13,399 nt of DNA from assembly GCA_028714595.1 (NCBI GenBank), contig JAQTMD010000022.1, positions 1 through 13,399 on the forward strand. The letters are read 5' to 3'. Source of the DNA: Candidatus Omnitrophota bacterium (GTDB taxonomy: Bacteria; Omnitrophota; Gorgyraeia; Gygaellales; Profunditerraquicolaceae). Of the stretch, positions 12,597 through 13,399 are shown piece after piece (position 1 is the stretch's first letter; the number at the start of each line of letters is the position of its first letter). The notes beneath the pieces were generated by a model. That model was not told where the DNA came from, made no database searches, and was given only the letters and a program-made list of their open reading frames with translations. Position numbers and translations under genes: made by a program.

Positions 12597-13399
12597 ATGT
12601 ATTGGTCAAAGGCATTCATTCCTACTCTGAAAGAAGCGCCGCAGGAGGCGGAGTCCGTAAGCCATCAGCTCATGTTGCGCGCAGGTCTCGTGCGCATGCT
12701 TGTCTCCGGCGTCTATTCGTATCTGCCGTACGGCCTTGCGGCGCTGGAGAACATCCAGAAGATCATCCGCGGGGAGATGAACGCAAGCGGAGCCAACGAA
12801 TTGCTTTTGCCGGCGCTGCAGCCGCTGGACCTCTGGCAGAAGACCGGCCGCGACAAGCTCCTCGGCGAGGTGATGATCCAGTTTACCGACCGCAGGGGCA
12901 GAAAGCTCTGTCTGGGGCCGACGCACGAAGAGGTCGTGACCGACCTCGTACGCCAGCACGTCTCTTCGTACAAACAGCTGCCGCTTATCCTCTACCAGAT
13001 ACAGACCAAATTCCGCGACGAGATACGCCCGCGGTTCGGGCTGGTGCGCTCCTGCGAGTTCATCATGAAGGACGCCTACAGTTTTGACGCGGATGAAGCG
13101 GGCCTGGATAAAAATTACGATATCATGCACCAGGCGTACCAGCGGATTTTTAAACGCCTGGGGCTTACCTGTCTGTCGGTGGAAGCGGATTCCGGCGTCA
13201 TGGGCGGCTCATGCTCCCACGAGTTCATGGTCCCGGCAGCCTGCGGCGAGGACATCGTCTGGCACTGCCCGGCATGCAACGTCACCAAGCCTTTCACGGA
13301 GGGCGAAACGCGCGCCTGCCCTTCATGTAAAAAGCCCATGCAGAAGACCAATTCCATCGAAGTGGGCCATATCTTCAAGCTCGGCACCAAGTACAGCGC
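12597..13399 (+). CDS. proS: Prolyl-tRNA synthetase, 3'-truncated by window end
   Basis: ProRS attaches proline to tRNA-Pro in the cytoplasm. The first 267 codons are present and the reading frame is open to the end. ATG 12597 follows the ispG stop by 10 nt, with AAAGGGA at 12585-12591 just upstream. Class II features are clear: LPYGLAALENI (motif 1 region), GPTHEE (107-112), and motif 2 with KFRDEIRPRFG (138-148), then EFIMKDAYSF (154-163). GGSCSHEF (203-210) normally leads into the roughly 180-residue INS editing domain of bacterial ProRS. Here only about 45 residues follow before EVGHIFKLGTKYS (255-267), the segment that usually comes after INS. That short stretch holds C224, C227, C241 and C244, a possible zinc knuckle. 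The enzyme therefore appears to lack cis-editing of Ala-tRNA-Pro. Motif 3 and the anticodon-binding domain lie beyond the window. Confidence 0.95.
   Translation, partial: MYWSKAFIPTLKEAPQEAESVSHQLMLRAGLVRMLVSGVYSYLPYGLAALENIQKIIRGEMNASGANELLLPALQPLDLWQKTGRDKLLGEVMIQFTDRRGRKLCLGPTHEEVVTDLVRQHVSSYKQLPLILYQIQTKFRDEIRPRFGLVRSCEFIMKDAYSFDADEAGLDKNYDIMHQAYQRIFKRLGLTCLSVEADSGVMGGSCSHEFMVPAACGEDIVWHCPACNVTKPFTEGETRACPSCKKPMQKTNSIEVGHIFKLGTKYS

Overview
The window is GC-rich (about 60% by eye), and every confident gene is on the + strand, packed with short gaps or overlaps. It looks like a chromosomal housekeeping and envelope region of a Gram-negative-type bacterium. My best guess is a PVC-superphylum lineage such as Omnitrophota. 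The grounds are an OmpA-like lipoprotein, the DUF4912 plus GH57 (DUF1957) pair, and a CdsA with the variant signature PGFGG/LDLID. This placement is inference from remembered family patterns, not a database result.

Region 1 (1-3530) is one run of genes. It holds the 3' part of a double thioredoxin-fold protein with one CRTC redox motif, then a homocitrate/2-isopropylmalate-synthase-family enzyme whose exact substrate is uncertain, then purA for AMP synthesis. These genes are 4-6 nt apart, so they are probably co-transcribed.

Region 2 (3531-3755) is the one clear regulatory gap. It contains a 37-nt near-perfect palindrome just after purA, a near-consensus housekeeping promoter (TTGACT, 17 nt, TATAGT) whose -35 box sits inside an AT-rich dyad, and a structured leader ending in a strong Shine-Dalgarno site.

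Region 3 (3756-7569) is the transcription unit expected from that promoter. It encodes an OmpA/MotB-type peptidoglycan-binding lipoprotein, a small membrane-anchored coiled-coil protein, a DUF4912 protein and a GH57 alpha-glucan branching enzyme. The last two overlap as ATGA and are probably translationally coupled. Hairpins precede the DUF4912 gene and follow the GH57 gene.

Region 4 (7681-13399) is the widely conserved order uppS-cdsA-dxr-rseP-ispG-proS. It covers undecaprenyl diphosphate synthesis, CDP-diacylglycerol synthesis, two MEP-pathway steps, an intramembrane S2P protease, and prolyl-tRNA synthetase, which runs off the window end. dxr/rseP and rseP/ispG overlap by 25 and 17 nt. uppS uses isoprenoid precursors made by the Dxr/IspG pathway, so the cluster links isoprenoid supply to envelope lipid and cell-wall carrier synthesis.

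I see no phage, CRISPR, transposon, toxin or defence system, and I do not claim a new system. The most interesting signals are a ProRS whose editing insertion appears replaced by a short four-cysteine segment, an IspG with TATG where TEAG is usual, the variant CdsA signature, and the palindrome-promoter-dyad region at 3543-3626.
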